NCBI RefSeq assembly: GCF_001439845.1
Contig: NZ_JYLO01000003.1
Location: forward strand, 310,001-374,000
Origin: Pseudomonas lactis
Lineage (GTDB): Bacteria; Pseudomonadota; Gammaproteobacteria; Pseudomonadales; Pseudomonadaceae
DNA: 64,000 nt
Direction of reading: 5' to 3'
The position numbers and the translations under genes are program-made. Under the pieces are notes generated by a model that ran no database searches, was not told the origin of the DNA, and saw nothing but the letters and a program-made list of their open reading frames with translations. This document shows, one piece after another, positions 7,958 through 17,024 of the stretch; position 1 is the first letter of the stretch; each line of letters starts with the position of its first letter.

Positions 7958-8512
7958 TTAACGCTGGCTCAGCCAGTAGTCATGCAGCGCACGCGCAGCC
8001 GGTTCGATCTCGCTGACCCGCTGTTGATGGGCGTTTACATCCAGGTCTGCCGGCAGTTCGAAATTGTCCTGCTCGGCGCACCAGGAAATCCGCTCCAGTT
8101 GCCCGGCTTGTACAGCGGGCAATGGCGGCCAGTCGGCGATCGCCACACCGCGCACATAGCCAAAGCACCATTCCTCGGCCAGGGTCACCACCTGGCCCTG
8201 ATGCTCGGTGTCATCGAAACGGGCCTTGAATGCCTGGGCGTCGGTGGCCAACTGCGCGGCGAGGGTATTCATATGACGCACGCACAGATCAAGGAAAGCC
8301 TGGGCTTCGTCCATGTTGTCCCATTTCGGGTTCTGCCCGCCCCAGATAGCCGGGAACCACTCGGCCACGTCCACTCGGGCGGGGCTTGAGACCAGCGCGG
8401 TGAAGTAACCGTCGAGTTCGGCCATGTTCAGCACTGAATGGTCGTCGCCGTACTGCAGCAGGGTGGCCTCGATGGCGTCGAAATCGGCAGGGGCGAGGGG
8501 ATGAAGTTGCAT
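7958..8512 (-). CDS. UPF0149 (YecA/YgfB-like) family protein
   Basis: A 184-residue cytosolic protein of the UPF0149 family. It has the opening LNMAELDGYFTALVSSP and the central EEWCFGYVRGVAI, which recur in YecA/YgfB proteins. The C-terminal cysteine-rich SEC-C metal motif of E. coli YecA is absent, so this is the short form. The start is the ATG at 8512 with AAGGA upstream; the longer open frame to 9019 overlaps the dienoyl-CoA isomerase antisense and is a shadow. Its function is not established. Confidence 0.8.
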   Translation of the reverse strand: MQLHPLAPADFDAIEATLLQYGDDHSVLNMAELDGYFTALVSSPARVDVAEWFPAIWGGQNPKWDNMDEAQAFLDLCVRHMNTLAAQLATDAQAFKARFDDTEHQGQVVTLAEEWCFGYVRGVAIADWPPLPAVQAGQLERISWCAEQDNFELPADLDVNAHQQRVSEIEPAARALHDYWLSQR

Positions 8513-8696
8513 GGAATTTCCTTTAAACGTCGAACGCCGCGCACGGTGCGGCTTAAAGCGCGAAGGATGGCGTGTGTGCGGGGTTTTATCCAGCGTCTTT
8601 TCCTGCGCCGGTGCCAGTCCCGCTTTTGGCCGATGCGCCGTGGCGCACCCTTGATATAGTGTGGCCTTTCTCAATCGCCAGTCAGGGATCACTGCC

Positions 8697-9509
8697 ATGT
8701 CCGAATACCAAGCCTTCGTTGTCGAACTCAGCGGCAACGTTGCCCATGTGCAGATCAATCGCCCGGAAAAGATCAACGCCATGAACGCGGCGTTCTGGAC
8801 CGAAATCATCGACATCTTCCAATGGATCGACGAAACCGACGCCGTGCGTGCCGTGGTGCTCAGCGGGGCGGGCAAGCACTTTTCCTCGGGCATCGACCTG
8901 ATGATGCTGGCCTCGATCGCCAATGATTTTGGCAAGGACGTGGGGCGCAATGCGCGTCTGCTACGCCGCAAGATTCTCGAGCTGCAAGCCTCGTTCAACG
9001 CTGTGGACACTTGCCGCAAGCCCGTGCTGGCGGCGATCCAGGGCTATTGCATCGGCGGCGCCATCGACCTGATCAGTGCCTGCGACATGCGCTATGCCGC
9101 CGAGGACGCGCAATTCTCAATCAAGGAGATCGACATCGGCATGGCCGCCGACGTCGGCACCTTGCAACGCCTGCCCCGCATTATCGGCGACGGCATGCTG
9201 CGTGAACTGGCCTACACCGGCCGTCAGTTCGGCGCTGAAGAGGCCCGTAGCATCGGCCTGGTCAACCGCGTGTTTGCTGATCAGCAAAGCCTGCTGGCGG
9301 GTGTCATGGACCTGGCCCAGCAAATCGCCGCGAAGTCGCCGATTGCCGTGACCGGCACCAAGGCCATGATCAGCTACATGCGTGACCACACAGTCAATGA
9401 CGGCCTGGAATACGTTGCCACCTGGAACTCGGCTATGTTGCAATCCAACGACCTGCGCGTGGCCATCGCGGCCCACATGAGTAAGCAGAAACCCGAATTC
9501 GTGGATTGA
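8697..9509 (+). CDS. Crotonase family, probable delta(3,5)-delta(2,4)-dienoyl-CoA isomerase
   Basis: A 270-residue enoyl-CoA hydratase/isomerase-fold enzyme. The oxyanion-hole segments are [16 protein letters not shown] (about residues 56-71) and [13 protein letters not shown]. The segment [19 protein letters not shown] matches the mitochondrial dienoyl-CoA isomerase ECH1, including the acidic residues that shift the double bonds in oxidation of odd-position unsaturated fatty acids. Plain enoyl-CoA hydratases lack the [11 protein letters not shown] stretch. The start is the ATG at 8697. It is followed six bases later by nudC, so the two may be co-transcribed. Confidence 0.85.
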   Translation: MSEYQAFVVELSGNVAHVQINRPEKINAMNAAFWTEIIDIFQWIDETDAVRAVVLSGAGKHFSSGIDLMMLASIANDFGKDVGRNARLLRRKILELQASFNAVDTCRKPVLAAIQGYCIGGAIDLISACDMRYAAEDAQFSIKEIDIGMAADVGTLQRLPRIIGDGMLRELAYTGRQFGAEEARSIGLVNRVFADQQSLLAGVMDLAQQIAAKSPIAVTGTKAMISYMRDHTVNDGLEYVATWNSAMLQSNDLRVAIAAHMSKQKPEFVD

Positions 9510-9514
9510 CCGAC

Positions 9515-10348
9515 ATGACCCCAGGCTGGATTACTACAACGCTGCTGGACAACGACGCCCCTGGCGGCTGGGCCGTCGCCCGCAGCCGCGAAGGCTTTTT
9601 ACACGACACCAATGGCCCGCTGTTCCCGCGCGAATGGCTCAAACGCCAGGACCTGTCGGTGTTTGCCGAACACGGCATCGGCCACCTCGACGGCGAGCCG
9701 GTGTACCTGCTGGAACTCGACTCGGTGGCGGATGTGCCAGGGTGCAGTTGGCAGGGCTTGCGCGGCTTTATGCTGCAAGGCGATCACACCCTGTACAAAG
9801 TGCTGGGCTACGCCGCGCAGATCGGCACCTGGGCGCGGGAGCACCGCTTTTGTGGCAGTTGTGGCCAGGCGATGGTGCAGGTGCCGAGGGAGCGGGCGAT
9901 GTATTGCCAGGCCTGCGACCTGCGCAGCTACCCGCGTATCTCGCCAAGCATGATCGTGCTGGTGACCCGTGGCGATGAGATCCTGCTGGCCCGTTCGCCG
10001 CGTTTCGTCACGGGGGTCTATAGCACCCTGGCCGGTTTTGCCGAACCGGGTGAATCCGCCGAAGACTGCCTGATCCGGGAAGTGCGTGAAGAGGTGCAGG
10101 TGGAGGTCAAGAACATCCAGTACATGGGCAGCCAATGCTGGCCGTTCCCTCACTCGATGATGCTGGGCTTTCATGCCGAATACGCCGGTGGCGATATCGT
10201 GCCCCAGGCCGACGAGATCGAAGATGCGCAGTGGTTCAATATCCACGAGCTGCCGCCGTTGCCGGCGTCACGCTCGATTGCGCGTTACCTCATCGACCTC
10301 TACGTGGCCCGCCGCTTAGGCCACGCTGAACCAGTGCTGCCAGGCTAG
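9515..10348 (+). CDS. nudC: NADH pyrophosphatase / NAD-RNA decapping enzyme NudC
   Basis: This enzyme hydrolyses NAD(H) to NMN(H) and AMP and removes NAD caps from RNA. The 277-residue protein has a zinc ribbon (C113, C116, C131, C134) followed by a Nudix box at residues 174-196, G-x5-E-x7-REVREEV, with every key residue present. SQCWPFPHS follows, a near-match to the NudC-specific SQPWPFPxS loop with proline replaced by cysteine. I use the ATG at 9515; an in-frame TTG at 9506 overlaps the previous stop. Its last 33 bases overlap the convergent TauE/SafE gene. Confidence 0.92.
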   Translation: MTPGWITTTLLDNDAPGGWAVARSREGFLHDTNGPLFPREWLKRQDLSVFAEHGIGHLDGEPVYLLELDSVADVPGCSWQGLRGFMLQGDHTLYKVLGYAAQIGTWAREHRFCGSCGQAMVQVPRERAMYCQACDLRSYPRISPSMIVLVTRGDEILLARSPRFVTGVYSTLAGFAEPGESAEDCLIREVREEVQVEVKNIQYMGSQCWPFPHSMMLGFHAEYAGGDIVPQADEIEDAQWFNIHELPPLPASRSIARYLIDLYVARRLGHAEPVLPG

Positions 10349-11095
10349 GCGTACGGTCAGGCCCAGCACCACGGTGATAAACACCGGGCGAATGAATTTG
10401 GCGCCGCCGCTGATCGCGCTGCGTGCGCCAAAGAACGCGCCACACATCACCGACACCCCCATCGCCAGGCCGACAATCCAGTCCACCGACCCATTGATGA
10501 TGAACACCGTCAGCGCCGCCGCGTTGCTGACGAAGTTCATGCTGCGCGCCACGCCGCTGGCCTTCACCAGGTCGATGGGGTGCAGCAGCATCGTGCTGAC
10601 CGTCCAGAACGCCCCCGTGCCGGGCCCGGCCACGCCGTCGTAGAAGCCCAGGCCAAAGCCCTGGGTGGCTTGCCATTTCTTCTTGATCGGTGCCTCGGCA
10701 TCCAGCGGCGCCTTGGGCGTGCCACCGAACAGCAGGTACACACCGCAGGCGAAGACGATCACCGGGAGCATCTTGTTCAGGGTTTCGGCGGGCAAGTAAT
10801 GGGCGACGACCGCGCCGGTCAGCGCACCGATCAGTGTACCGACGATGGCGTGCACCCATTGGCGTGGGTGGAACAGCTTGCGGCGGTAGAAGGTAAAGCT
10901 GGCGGTGGCCGAACCGAAGGTGGAGCTGAGTTTGTTGGTGCCCAGTACCAGATGCGGCGGCATGCCGGCGGTGAGCAGGGCGGGCGTGGTCAACAAACCG
11001 CCACCGCCGGCGATGGCGTCGATAAAACCGGCGATAAAAGCGACAACGGCCAGGATGGCCAGGGTAGTGAGGTCAACGCTGAGTTCGAAAGGCAT
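10316..11095 (-). CDS. TauE/SafE (TSUP) family membrane permease
   Basis: A 259-residue protein with about eight hydrophobic segments. The first repeat carries [22 protein letters not shown] and the second [20 protein letters not shown], the duplicated glycine-rich signature of the TSUP family. Members export or import small sulfur-containing or organic anions such as sulfite or sulfoacetate. No sulfur gene is nearby to narrow the substrate. The start is the ATG at 11095. The 3' end overlaps nudC by 33 bases in convergent orientation. Confidence 0.87.
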   Translation of the reverse strand: MPFELSVDLTTLAILAVVAFIAGFIDAIAGGGGLLTTPALLTAGMPPHLVLGTNKLSSTFGSATASFTFYRRKLFHPRQWVHAIVGTLIGALTGAVVAHYLPAETLNKMLPVIVFACGVYLLFGGTPKAPLDAEAPIKKKWQATQGFGLGFYDGVAGPGTGAFWTVSTMLLHPIDLVKASGVARSMNFVSNAAALTVFIINGSVDWIVGLAMGVSVMCGAFFGARSAISGGAKFIRPVFITVVLGLTVRLAWQHWFSVA

Positions 11096-11169
11096 GGGCA
11101 GGGCTTATTGTTGGAGGGCCGCAGAAAGCCAGCATCTTACTGCGATGTGGCGGGTCTAGGCGATTCAAA

Positions 11170-11297
11170 TGTGGGAGCGGGCTTGCCCGCGATAGCGGAG
11201 TGTCAGTCACTGAATTTTCAACTGAACCACCGCTATCGCAGGCAAGCCAGCTCCCACATTGGTTATGTATTGCCCACAAAATCTGCGCCTGGCACAG
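11170..11297. repeat. REPIN-like pair, family B, with conserved 35-base tail
   Basis: The inverted arms are GTGGGAGCGGGCTTGCCCGC (11171-11190) and GCAGGCAAGCCAGCTCCCAC (ending about 11257), with a centre TGTCAGTCACTGA. The tail at 11263-11297 (TTATGTATTGCCCACAAAAT onward) is also found beside the copy at 46134, at 31 of 35 positions. A lone REP start (TGTGGGAGCGGG) follows at 11304-11315. Confidence 0.8.
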
Positions 11298-11328
11298 AAC
11301 CTCTGTGGGAGCGGGTAGACACCCAGCC

Positions 11329-12267
11329 TCACCGAACCGAGTTCTGCATCACAATCTGTGGCAGATGCTCGGACAGAAAGTCAATCAGCGCCCTGACCGA
11401 AGGCAGCATGCCGCGCCGCGCCGAATACGCCAGGTGCAGCGTCAGCTCGGGGGCACTCCATTCTGGCAGCACCACCACCAATTGCTGTCGAGCTAGGGCG
11501 GGCAGGCACGCAACATCCGGCATCATCGCGATGCCCAACCCCTGGATGGCCGCATTCAGGATCGTTTCATGCTCCCTGCACATCAAGGTCGGCCGCAGCT
11601 TGGCGGTGGTGCGCGCACCATCGGGGCCCACCAGCAGCCATTGTGGCTGCGGCTCATCCGCCGCTTCGTAGTAGAGCGTTGGCCGTTGTGCCAGCTCGTC
11701 CGGATGAGACAGCGACCCCGTGCGATGGAGGTAGTCCGGGCTGGCGACCAGGATGCGCCGGCTGATCCCCAGGGGTTTGGCGACCAGGTCGGGGTCCATG
11801 TCCTCCGGCCGGCGCAGCCGCACGGCGATGTCCACCGATTCTGCCTGCAGGTCCACCGTGCGATCGGTGGCAAGCACCTGTACGCGCACTTGGGGGTAAA
11901 GGGTCATGAACGCCGGCAGGTTAGGGGCCAGGAATACCTGCGTCGCCAGCACCGGGCAACTGATGCGCACCAGCCCACGCGGCGCGGCGCTGGCCATGTC
12001 GATGACCTCTTGGGCTGCGAGCGCTTCGGTGATCGAGGCGCGGCAGTGGATGAAAAACCGCTCACCGAGGTCGGTCAGGGACACGTGGCGCGTGGTTCGA
12101 TGGAACAAGCGGGCGCCCAGGCGTTGTTCGAGCGCCGCGACGCGTGCGCTGAGGCGCGACTTGGGGATGCCCAGCACCCGTCCCGCCGCTGAGAACCCGC
12201 CGTGCTCGGCGACCATGGAGAAATAGTAGAGATCGTTGAGGTCCTCCAGCACAGTCTGGGTGGCCAT
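11329..12267 (-). CDS. LysR-family transcriptional regulator, divergent from haloalkane dehalogenase
   Basis: A 312-residue LysR regulator. The winged helix contains DLNDLYYFSMVAEHGGFSAA and LGIPKSRLSARVAALEQRLG; the effector domain follows from about residue 90. I use the ATG at 12267; an in-frame TTG at 12285 is less likely. It belongs to the same subfamily as the regulator at 42009-42917, with the DLNDLYYF opening and near-identical recognition helix. Both have GGACAATAG just before the start codon. It is divergent from the haloalkane dehalogenase operon, which is its most likely target. Confidence 0.88.
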   Translation of the reverse strand: MATQTVLEDLNDLYYFSMVAEHGGFSAAGRVLGIPKSRLSARVAALEQRLGARLFHRTTRHVSLTDLGERFFIHCRASITEALAAQEVIDMASAAPRGLVRISCPVLATQVFLAPNLPAFMTLYPQVRVQVLATDRTVDLQAESVDIAVRLRRPEDMDPDLVAKPLGISRRILVASPDYLHRTGSLSHPDELAQRPTLYYEAADEPQPQWLLVGPDGARTTAKLRPTLMCREHETILNAAIQGLGIAMMPDVACLPALARQQLVVVLPEWSAPELTLHLAYSARRGMLPSVRALIDFLSEHLPQIVMQNSVR

Positions 12268-12381
12268 TCTATTGTCCGGTTTCAAGTAACAGAGGGTTCA
12301 AAACTAGCATCTATTGTGATGATTGTCCTTTGGTTAGGCTGATGACTCACCGAATCAGCTGGCACTCAAGGAGCCCCCGAC

Positions 12382-13281
12382 ATGCCTCTGCTTACCGCCG
12401 ACAATCTTGCGCAATATGGCGACCCGCATCCACGCCAGCGAGTTGCCGTCCTCGACACCGACATGAGCTACGTGGACGTCGGCGCAGGCGACCCCATCGT
12501 CTTCCTGCACGGCAACCCCACGTGGTCCTATCTGTGGCGCAATATCATTCCTCACGCGCTGCCACACGGCAGATGCCTGGCGCCGGACCTGGTGGGTATG
12601 GGGCTCTCGGGCAAGTCGCCGACTCGCGCCTATTGCTTCGAGGATCATGCCCGCTATCTCGATGCCTGGTTCGAGGCCATGGGGTTGACCAACGTTGTGT
12701 TGGTCACCGATGACTGGGGCACTGCACTGGGAGCGCATTGGGCCAACCGCAACCGGGATCGTGTACAGGCGCTGGTGTATATGGAAGGTGTGGTGTTTCC
12801 GGGAAGCTGGGACGACTACGCCGGCGCAGGCAAGGACCTCTTCAAAGCCCTGCGCTCGGAACCAGGCGAGCAGATGATCCTTGAGGAGAACCTCTTCATC
12901 GAAGGGATCCTGCCTCGCACCACATTGCGCACCCTGGGCGTCGAGGAAATGGACGCCTACCGCGCGCCTTTTGCCACCCGGGAAGACCGATGGCCGACCC
13001 TGGCCTGGCCCCGCGAACTGCCTATCGAGGGTGAACCGGCCAATGTCGTCAAGATCATCGAGGCGTCTGGCGCATGGTTGGCGACCGAGGCACTGCCCAA
13101 GCTGCTGATCGTCGGGGAGCCAGGCGCGGTGCTCACCGGGCGTGCGCTGGCCTATGCCCGCACCTGGGCCAATCAACGCGAGGTCAGCGTGCCGGGCATT
13201 CATAGCCTGCAGGAAGACTCTCCGGCCGAGATCGGCCTGGCGCTGTCGCTCTTCCTGCGAGAACTGCGCCCCATCACCTGA
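12382..13281 (+). CDS. Haloalkane dehalogenase (alpha/beta hydrolase, HLD-II-like)
   Basis: A 299-residue hydrolase of the LinB/DhaA type, which cleaves carbon-halogen bonds by an ester intermediate. The catalytic set is visible: nucleophile D111 within TDDWGTALG, W112 and N45 (HGNPTWSYLW) as halide-binding residues, acid E135 (VYMEGVVFPG) and base H274 (GIHSLQEDSP). RWPTLAWPRELPIEGEPA in the cap also matches LinB-like enzymes. The usual histidine before the nucleophile is aspartate (DDWG for HDWG). AAGGAG precedes the ATG. It leads a three-gene unit with two NTF2-fold proteins. The natural substrate is unknown. Confidence 0.9.
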   Translation: MPLLTADNLAQYGDPHPRQRVAVLDTDMSYVDVGAGDPIVFLHGNPTWSYLWRNIIPHALPHGRCLAPDLVGMGLSGKSPTRAYCFEDHARYLDAWFEAMGLTNVVLVTDDWGTALGAHWANRNRDRVQALVYMEGVVFPGSWDDYAGAGKDLFKALRSEPGEQMILEENLFIEGILPRTTLRTLGVEEMDAYRAPFATREDRWPTLAWPRELPIEGEPANVVKIIEASGAWLATEALPKLLIVGEPGAVLTGRALAYARTWANQREVSVPGIHSLQEDSPAEIGLALSLFLRELRPIT

Positions 13282-13329
13282 AGCCATCCCATTCACACCC
13301 GTGCATGACCTGACCCCTGGAGGTAGACC

Positions 13330-13800
13330 ATGAAACACACCTACAAAGGCCCCGACGATGCGTTGGAAGTGGCGCGCTTTGTCTGCAATGCAGTCAACGG
13401 CTGGACCGAAAACCCGACACGGATGACTCCCTATTTCACCCCGGACGGCGGTTGGGAATTTCCGTTCGCGCCCATAGAGTTTGGCCTGTTCTTCAAGGAG
13501 GTCCGTGGAGCCGAGGCCATGAAGCGCTACTTCAGCTCGCTCGTGCCTTATATGGAAAATCTGGATATCGGACCGGTAGAAAATTGGATCATCCATACGC
13601 TGAAGACCCCGCATACCTACGTTTACGAATACACCGGCACGGCCACCATCAGGGGCTCGGGCAAGCTCTATGAGCAGAACTACATTTCGATCGTGACGCT
13701 GGACGGCGGCAAGATCAAAACCTATCGCGAGCATTGGGACCCCTACGTCGCGCTGCGCGATTTCGGCCTGGCGCGCGCTGTTGACGGCGACGCGAAGTAG
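13330..13800 (+). CDS. NTF2/SnoaL-fold protein (PhzA/B-like)
   Basis: A 156-residue single-domain protein of the nuclear transport factor 2 superfamily. The segment YEQNYISIVTLDGGKIKTYR then EHWDPYVALRDFG resembles the closing strands of PhzA/PhzB and related SnoaL_4 proteins, which act as small acid-base catalysts on ring substrates. GGAGG lies shortly before the ATG. It follows the dehalogenase by 48 bases and precedes another NTF2-fold gene by 39, so a single transcript is likely. It may process the dehalogenation product, which is inference from position alone. Confidence 0.75.
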   Translation: MKHTYKGPDDALEVARFVCNAVNGWTENPTRMTPYFTPDGGWEFPFAPIEFGLFFKEVRGAEAMKRYFSSLVPYMENLDIGPVENWIIHTLKTPHTYVYEYTGTATIRGSGKLYEQNYISIVTLDGGKIKTYREHWDPYVALRDFGLARAVDGDAK

Positions 13801-13839
13801 CGACTGCGACAGTTCCCAATTGCAAAGACGAGGTGAAAC

Positions 13840-14604
13840 ATGAACGCAAAAGACGTGGTAACCACGATGTGGACCGAACTGATGACCGCCAAGGACCCGG
13901 CCGTTATCCAGAAGTGGGTCGCCCCGACCTACGAGCAGCACAGCCCCTATGTGCAAACCGGCCGAGAAGGTCTTGAGCAGTTAGTGGCAAGCCTGCGAGA
14001 CGACTACAGCTACGAGCTGGTGCGGATCTTCAGCGACGGCGACCTGGTGGTGTTGCACGGTATTCATCGCAACTGGCTCAACGGCGTATTCACCGGCGGC
14101 GAAGCTGTTGTCGGCGTCGACATGTTCCGCGTCGCGGATGATCAGATCCAGGAACATTGGGATGCGTCGGTGCCCGTGATGCGCATTTCTGCCTCCGGCC
14201 GCACCCAGCTTGACGGCCCGGCGACGGTTGAACATGCAGGCATGACGCAGCAGAGCGCAAACACGGCTAAAGCCTTCGTCCAGACGGTACTGGTCGACAA
14301 GCAGCATCAGCGCCTGCCCGAGTTCATCAGCAAGCATGGGTTGGCGCAGCACATTACGGAAATTGCCGATGGCGCCGCTTGCCTGACGCAAGCGTTGGCG
14401 GTGAGCGACAAGGAGTATGTCGCGATCAGGAAGATGGTGGCTGAAGGTGAGTTTGTCGCGGTCCAGTCAGAAGGGCGGGTCAATGGTCAAACCCACACTT
14501 TCTGGGACCTGTTCAGAGTCGATGCGCATGCAAAGATCGCTGAACAGTGGCAGGTAGCGGCGGTGTTCCCCGATGTCGTACCCCACGACAACGGGGCGTT
14601 CTAG
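13840..14604 (+). CDS. Tandem two-domain SnoaL/NTF2-fold protein
   Basis: A 254-residue protein that appears to be two fused SnoaL-like domains. Residues 1-115 have YEQHSPYVQTGREGLEQLV, then VVLHG and GVDMFRVADDQIQEHWD. Residues about 130-250 repeat the pattern: LAQHITEIADGAACLTQAL, then FVAVQSEGRVNG and FWDLFRVDAHAKIAEQW. The H-x-P/I position and the DxFRV-x5-I-x-E-x-W ending recur in both halves. GAGG precedes the ATG. It is third in the dehalogenase unit and ends four bases before the convergent pcsA stop. The function is unknown; either domain could be catalytic or stabilising. Confidence 0.78.
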   Translation: MNAKDVVTTMWTELMTAKDPAVIQKWVAPTYEQHSPYVQTGREGLEQLVASLRDDYSYELVRIFSDGDLVVLHGIHRNWLNGVFTGGEAVVGVDMFRVADDQIQEHWDASVPVMRISASGRTQLDGPATVEHAGMTQQSANTAKAFVQTVLVDKQHQRLPEFISKHGLAQHITEIADGAACLTQALAVSDKEYVAIRKMVAEGEFVAVQSEGRVNGQTHTFWDLFRVDAHAKIAEQWQVAAVFPDVVPHDNGAF

Positions 14605-14608
14605 AGCG

Positions 14609-15325
14609 TTATTTGTGCGCGCCCAGCCATTCCACGGCCGTGCGCCAGATGCAGATACCCAGGAAATAGGCCGACATCAGCGACCACAGACCAAATGTCC
14701 ATGGGTTGGTGTTGGGGTAGTCCACCACCATCAGGAAGCTGCACAACAGCCAGATCGTGGTCACCGCGATGTTGATCGGCATGAAGCGCTTGACCCGGAA
14801 CGGGTGCAGGAACTTCATCGGCGTCACGGTCAACAGCGCCAGGCCGATCACGGTCAGCAGGGTGAGCCACGCATCCGGCTGGATGATATAGACGCACAGG
14901 GCAACGACGTTCCAGGCGGCAGGGAAGCCGACGAAGTAGTTGTCCTTGCTCTTCATGTTCACGTTGCAAAAGCAGAACAGCGACGACACCAGGATCACCG
15001 ACACCGCAAACAGGTGGGTGAAATCGGGCAGGTCGATGTAGCGGTAGATAAACAGTGCCGGAATGAATACGTAGGTGAGGTAGTCGATCACCAGGTCCAG
15101 CACCGAGCCGTCAAAGCTGGGCAGCACCGTGCTGACATTCACCCGTCGCGCCAGCGAGCCGTCGACGCCATCCACCACCAGCGCCAGGCCCAGCCACAGC
15201 AGGCACGCCTTGGGGGAGTTTTCCAGCAGCGCCAGGGTGGCCAAAAAGGCCAGTACCACACCGGTGGCGGTAAAGCCGTGGGCGCCCCAGGCTTTGAGTC
15301 TGGCTACATGCAGGGTCGATATCAC
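14609..15325 (-). CDS. pcsA: Phosphatidylcholine synthase
   Basis: An integral membrane enzyme that condenses choline with CDP-diacylglycerol to make phosphatidylcholine in one step. The 238-residue protein has about seven or eight hydrophobic segments and the CDP-alcohol phosphatidyltransferase motif in extended form (DGSLAR, then DG-x3-D-x3-D at roughly residues 55-81). LVVDGVDGSLARRVNVS and VGFPAAWNVVALC are typical of bacterial Pcs. The start is a GTG at 15325 with TGGAG eight bases upstream. It is convergent with the SnoaL-fold gene. The substrate choline would come from outside the cell; no choline gene adjoins it. Confidence 0.9.
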   Translation of the reverse strand: MISTLHVARLKAWGAHGFTATGVVLAFLATLALLENSPKACLLWLGLALVVDGVDGSLARRVNVSTVLPSFDGSVLDLVIDYLTYVFIPALFIYRYIDLPDFTHLFAVSVILVSSLFCFCNVNMKSKDNYFVGFPAAWNVVALCVYIIQPDAWLTLLTVIGLALLTVTPMKFLHPFRVKRFMPINIAVTTIWLLCSFLMVVDYPNTNPWTFGLWSLMSAYFLGICIWRTAVEWLGAHK

Positions 15326-15473
15326 GGGCGGTTCTCCAAAAGGTCAAACGGGGCAGCCGACGACGTAGCGCCGTCGAGTCTGGCCAGGGAATGCAGGTAT
15401 CGACCGGGAAGGGGAGGATAAGGTTCACCGCCCGGCGTATCCGTTAGCGTAGCAAGCGTAGGATGTTTCGGCA

Positions 15474-16394
15474 TCAGCCTTGACGGAACACCAGTGCCTT
15501 TAACCCGCTCTGGGGGTCGATATCAGGAAATTCCGGTGGGTTTTCCAGCCGCTGTACAAACCGCAGGCCCGGTGCTTCGCGGGTCACGCCGTCGATCAGG
15601 AAATCTTCGCCGAAGGCAGGATCGTTCATGCATGCCAGCACGGTGCCTTGGGCACTGAGCAAGTCTGGCAGTCGGCGCAGCACGCGCTGGTAATCCTTGG
15701 TCAGCAGGAAACTGCCTTTCTGGAAGGAGGGCGGGTCGATGATCACCAGGTCGTAAGGGCCATTGTTCGTCACCTTGGCCCAGGACTTGAACAGGTCGTG
15801 GCCCAGGAAGCTCACCCGGCTCAGGTCATGCCCATTCAGGCGATGGTTGTCGCGGCCACGGCTGAGGGCGCCACGGGCCATGTCCAGGTTCACCACATGG
15901 TCGGCGCCGCCTTCGATGGCGGCCACGGAAAAACCGCAGGTATAGGCAAACAAATTCAGCACGCGCTGGCCCTGGGCCTGTTCGCGCACCCAGTTGCGCC
16001 CGTAACGCATGTCGAGGAACAGCCCGCTGTTCTGTTTTTTACCCAGGTCGATCAGGTAGCGCAGGCCGTCCTCGGTGATGGTCAGCTCGTCGATGGCGTC
16101 GCCCACCAGCCATTCGGTGGTGCTTTGCGGCAGGTAGCGGTGTTGCAGGGCCACGGTGTGCGCGCCGAAAGCGGCCCAGTCGATGTGCAGTAGCGTCTGC
16201 TTCAGGGCCTGCAGGTGCTCGGTTTCCTTGAACAACGCCACCAGCACCACCCCTTGCAGCCAGTCCACCGTCAGTTGTTCCAGGCCCGGCCAGCAGCGGC
16301 CACGGCCATGGAACAGGCGCCGGGTTTCCGCAGGCGCGTCAGCCAGGGCAGTGAGCAAGTGGGCGTGCAGGGTAGCGAGTGCGTCTGGGTTCAT
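15474..16394 (-). CDS. Class I SAM-dependent methyltransferase (RlmI/RlmK-like)
   Basis: A 306-residue methyltransferase. Motif I is RVLNLFAYTCGFSVAAIEGG (about residues 140-160), the acidic strand-2 end is VVNLDMARGALSRGRDNHRL, and motif IV is DLVIIDPPSFQKGSF. DPPSF is characteristic of RlmI/RlmK-type enzymes that modify cytosines or guanines of 23S rRNA. The N-terminal PUA domain of RlmI is lacking, and the first ~100 residues are unusual. The start is the ATG at 16394. The actual RNA site cannot be read from sequence. Confidence 0.8.
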   Translation of the reverse strand: MNPDALATLHAHLLTALADAPAETRRLFHGRGRCWPGLEQLTVDWLQGVVLVALFKETEHLQALKQTLLHIDWAAFGAHTVALQHRYLPQSTTEWLVGDAIDELTITEDGLRYLIDLGKKQNSGLFLDMRYGRNWVREQAQGQRVLNLFAYTCGFSVAAIEGGADHVVNLDMARGALSRGRDNHRLNGHDLSRVSFLGHDLFKSWAKVTNNGPYDLVIIDPPSFQKGSFLLTKDYQRVLRRLPDLLSAQGTVLACMNDPAFGEDFLIDGVTREAPGLRFVQRLENPPEFPDIDPQSGLKALVFRQG

Positions 16395-16443
16395 CGTTAA
16401 GGGTCAGTCATCGGGCGGGCGGCATTTTAAACACAACTGTGGG

Positions 16444-16929
16444 TCAACGCGTGGCAATCAGCGCCGGGCCGAATGACTCTTTCAAGAAAACCGGGGCGAT
16501 ATAGCGTTCGTAATGTGCCTCGGACAGCAGAAAAAACTCTCGATCTATCGCATCGCGCAAATCCGCCAGGTGGCGCTCGCGAAACTCTGGCAGCAACGCC
16601 AACCCATAGGCATCGAGCCTGGAAATCACCCGCGCACCCCGTGCGATCAGCTGGTATGCCCAGCAATACGGCGACTGGTGCGGCATAAAACGAATCTTGC
16701 GCGCCTCCAGCTGCTGTCGCAGGCAGTGCGGGTCGAACACTTCCAGCTTGCTGGCCATCACCTGCACCAGCAGTTGTTCCAGACGCAGCCACACCGCCTG
16801 TTTTTCCTCGGCGCTATAGCCATTCCACTGGATCACCTCGTGGTGATAGCGCTTGCAGCCCCGACAGACCAGGTCACCGTAGACGGTGGAGCACAGGCCG
16901 ACGCAAGGGGTCTTGATGGAGTGCGGCAT
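16444..16929 (-). CDS. DUF1289 domain protein
   Basis: A 161-residue protein. The N terminus (residues about 6-50) has TPCVGLCSTVYGDLVCRGCK followed by RYHHEVIQWNGYS. This is the DUF1289 pattern of four cysteines (C-x3-C-x8-C-x2-C) and a W, probably a small metal-binding unit. The remainder is a longer helical region not common to short DUF1289 proteins. The ATG at 16929 has AAGG seven bases upstream. It is divergent from the ABM lipoprotein gene. The function is unknown. Confidence 0.78.
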   Translation of the reverse strand: MPHSIKTPCVGLCSTVYGDLVCRGCKRYHHEVIQWNGYSAEEKQAVWLRLEQLLVQVMASKLEVFDPHCLRQQLEARKIRFMPHQSPYCWAYQLIARGARVISRLDAYGLALLPEFRERHLADLRDAIDREFFLLSEAHYERYIAPVFLKESFGPALIATR

Positions 16930-17024
16930 TTTCAAGCCTTTGAAGAAAGTGTAAGCGTGTTTAGTCGGTGTTTCTTTGTCGCCAAGTGGGCAACGATGGC
17001 TTCAATCCATTGCGAGCGACACCC

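Noticed and set aside
8513..9019. Extended reading frame of the YecA-like gene
   Set aside because: It runs antisense through the dienoyl-CoA isomerase and has no coherent protein character.
12355..13956. 533-codon minus-strand frame over the dehalogenase operon
   Set aside because: Antisense shadow; the plus-strand proteins carry clear catalytic motifs and ribosome sites.
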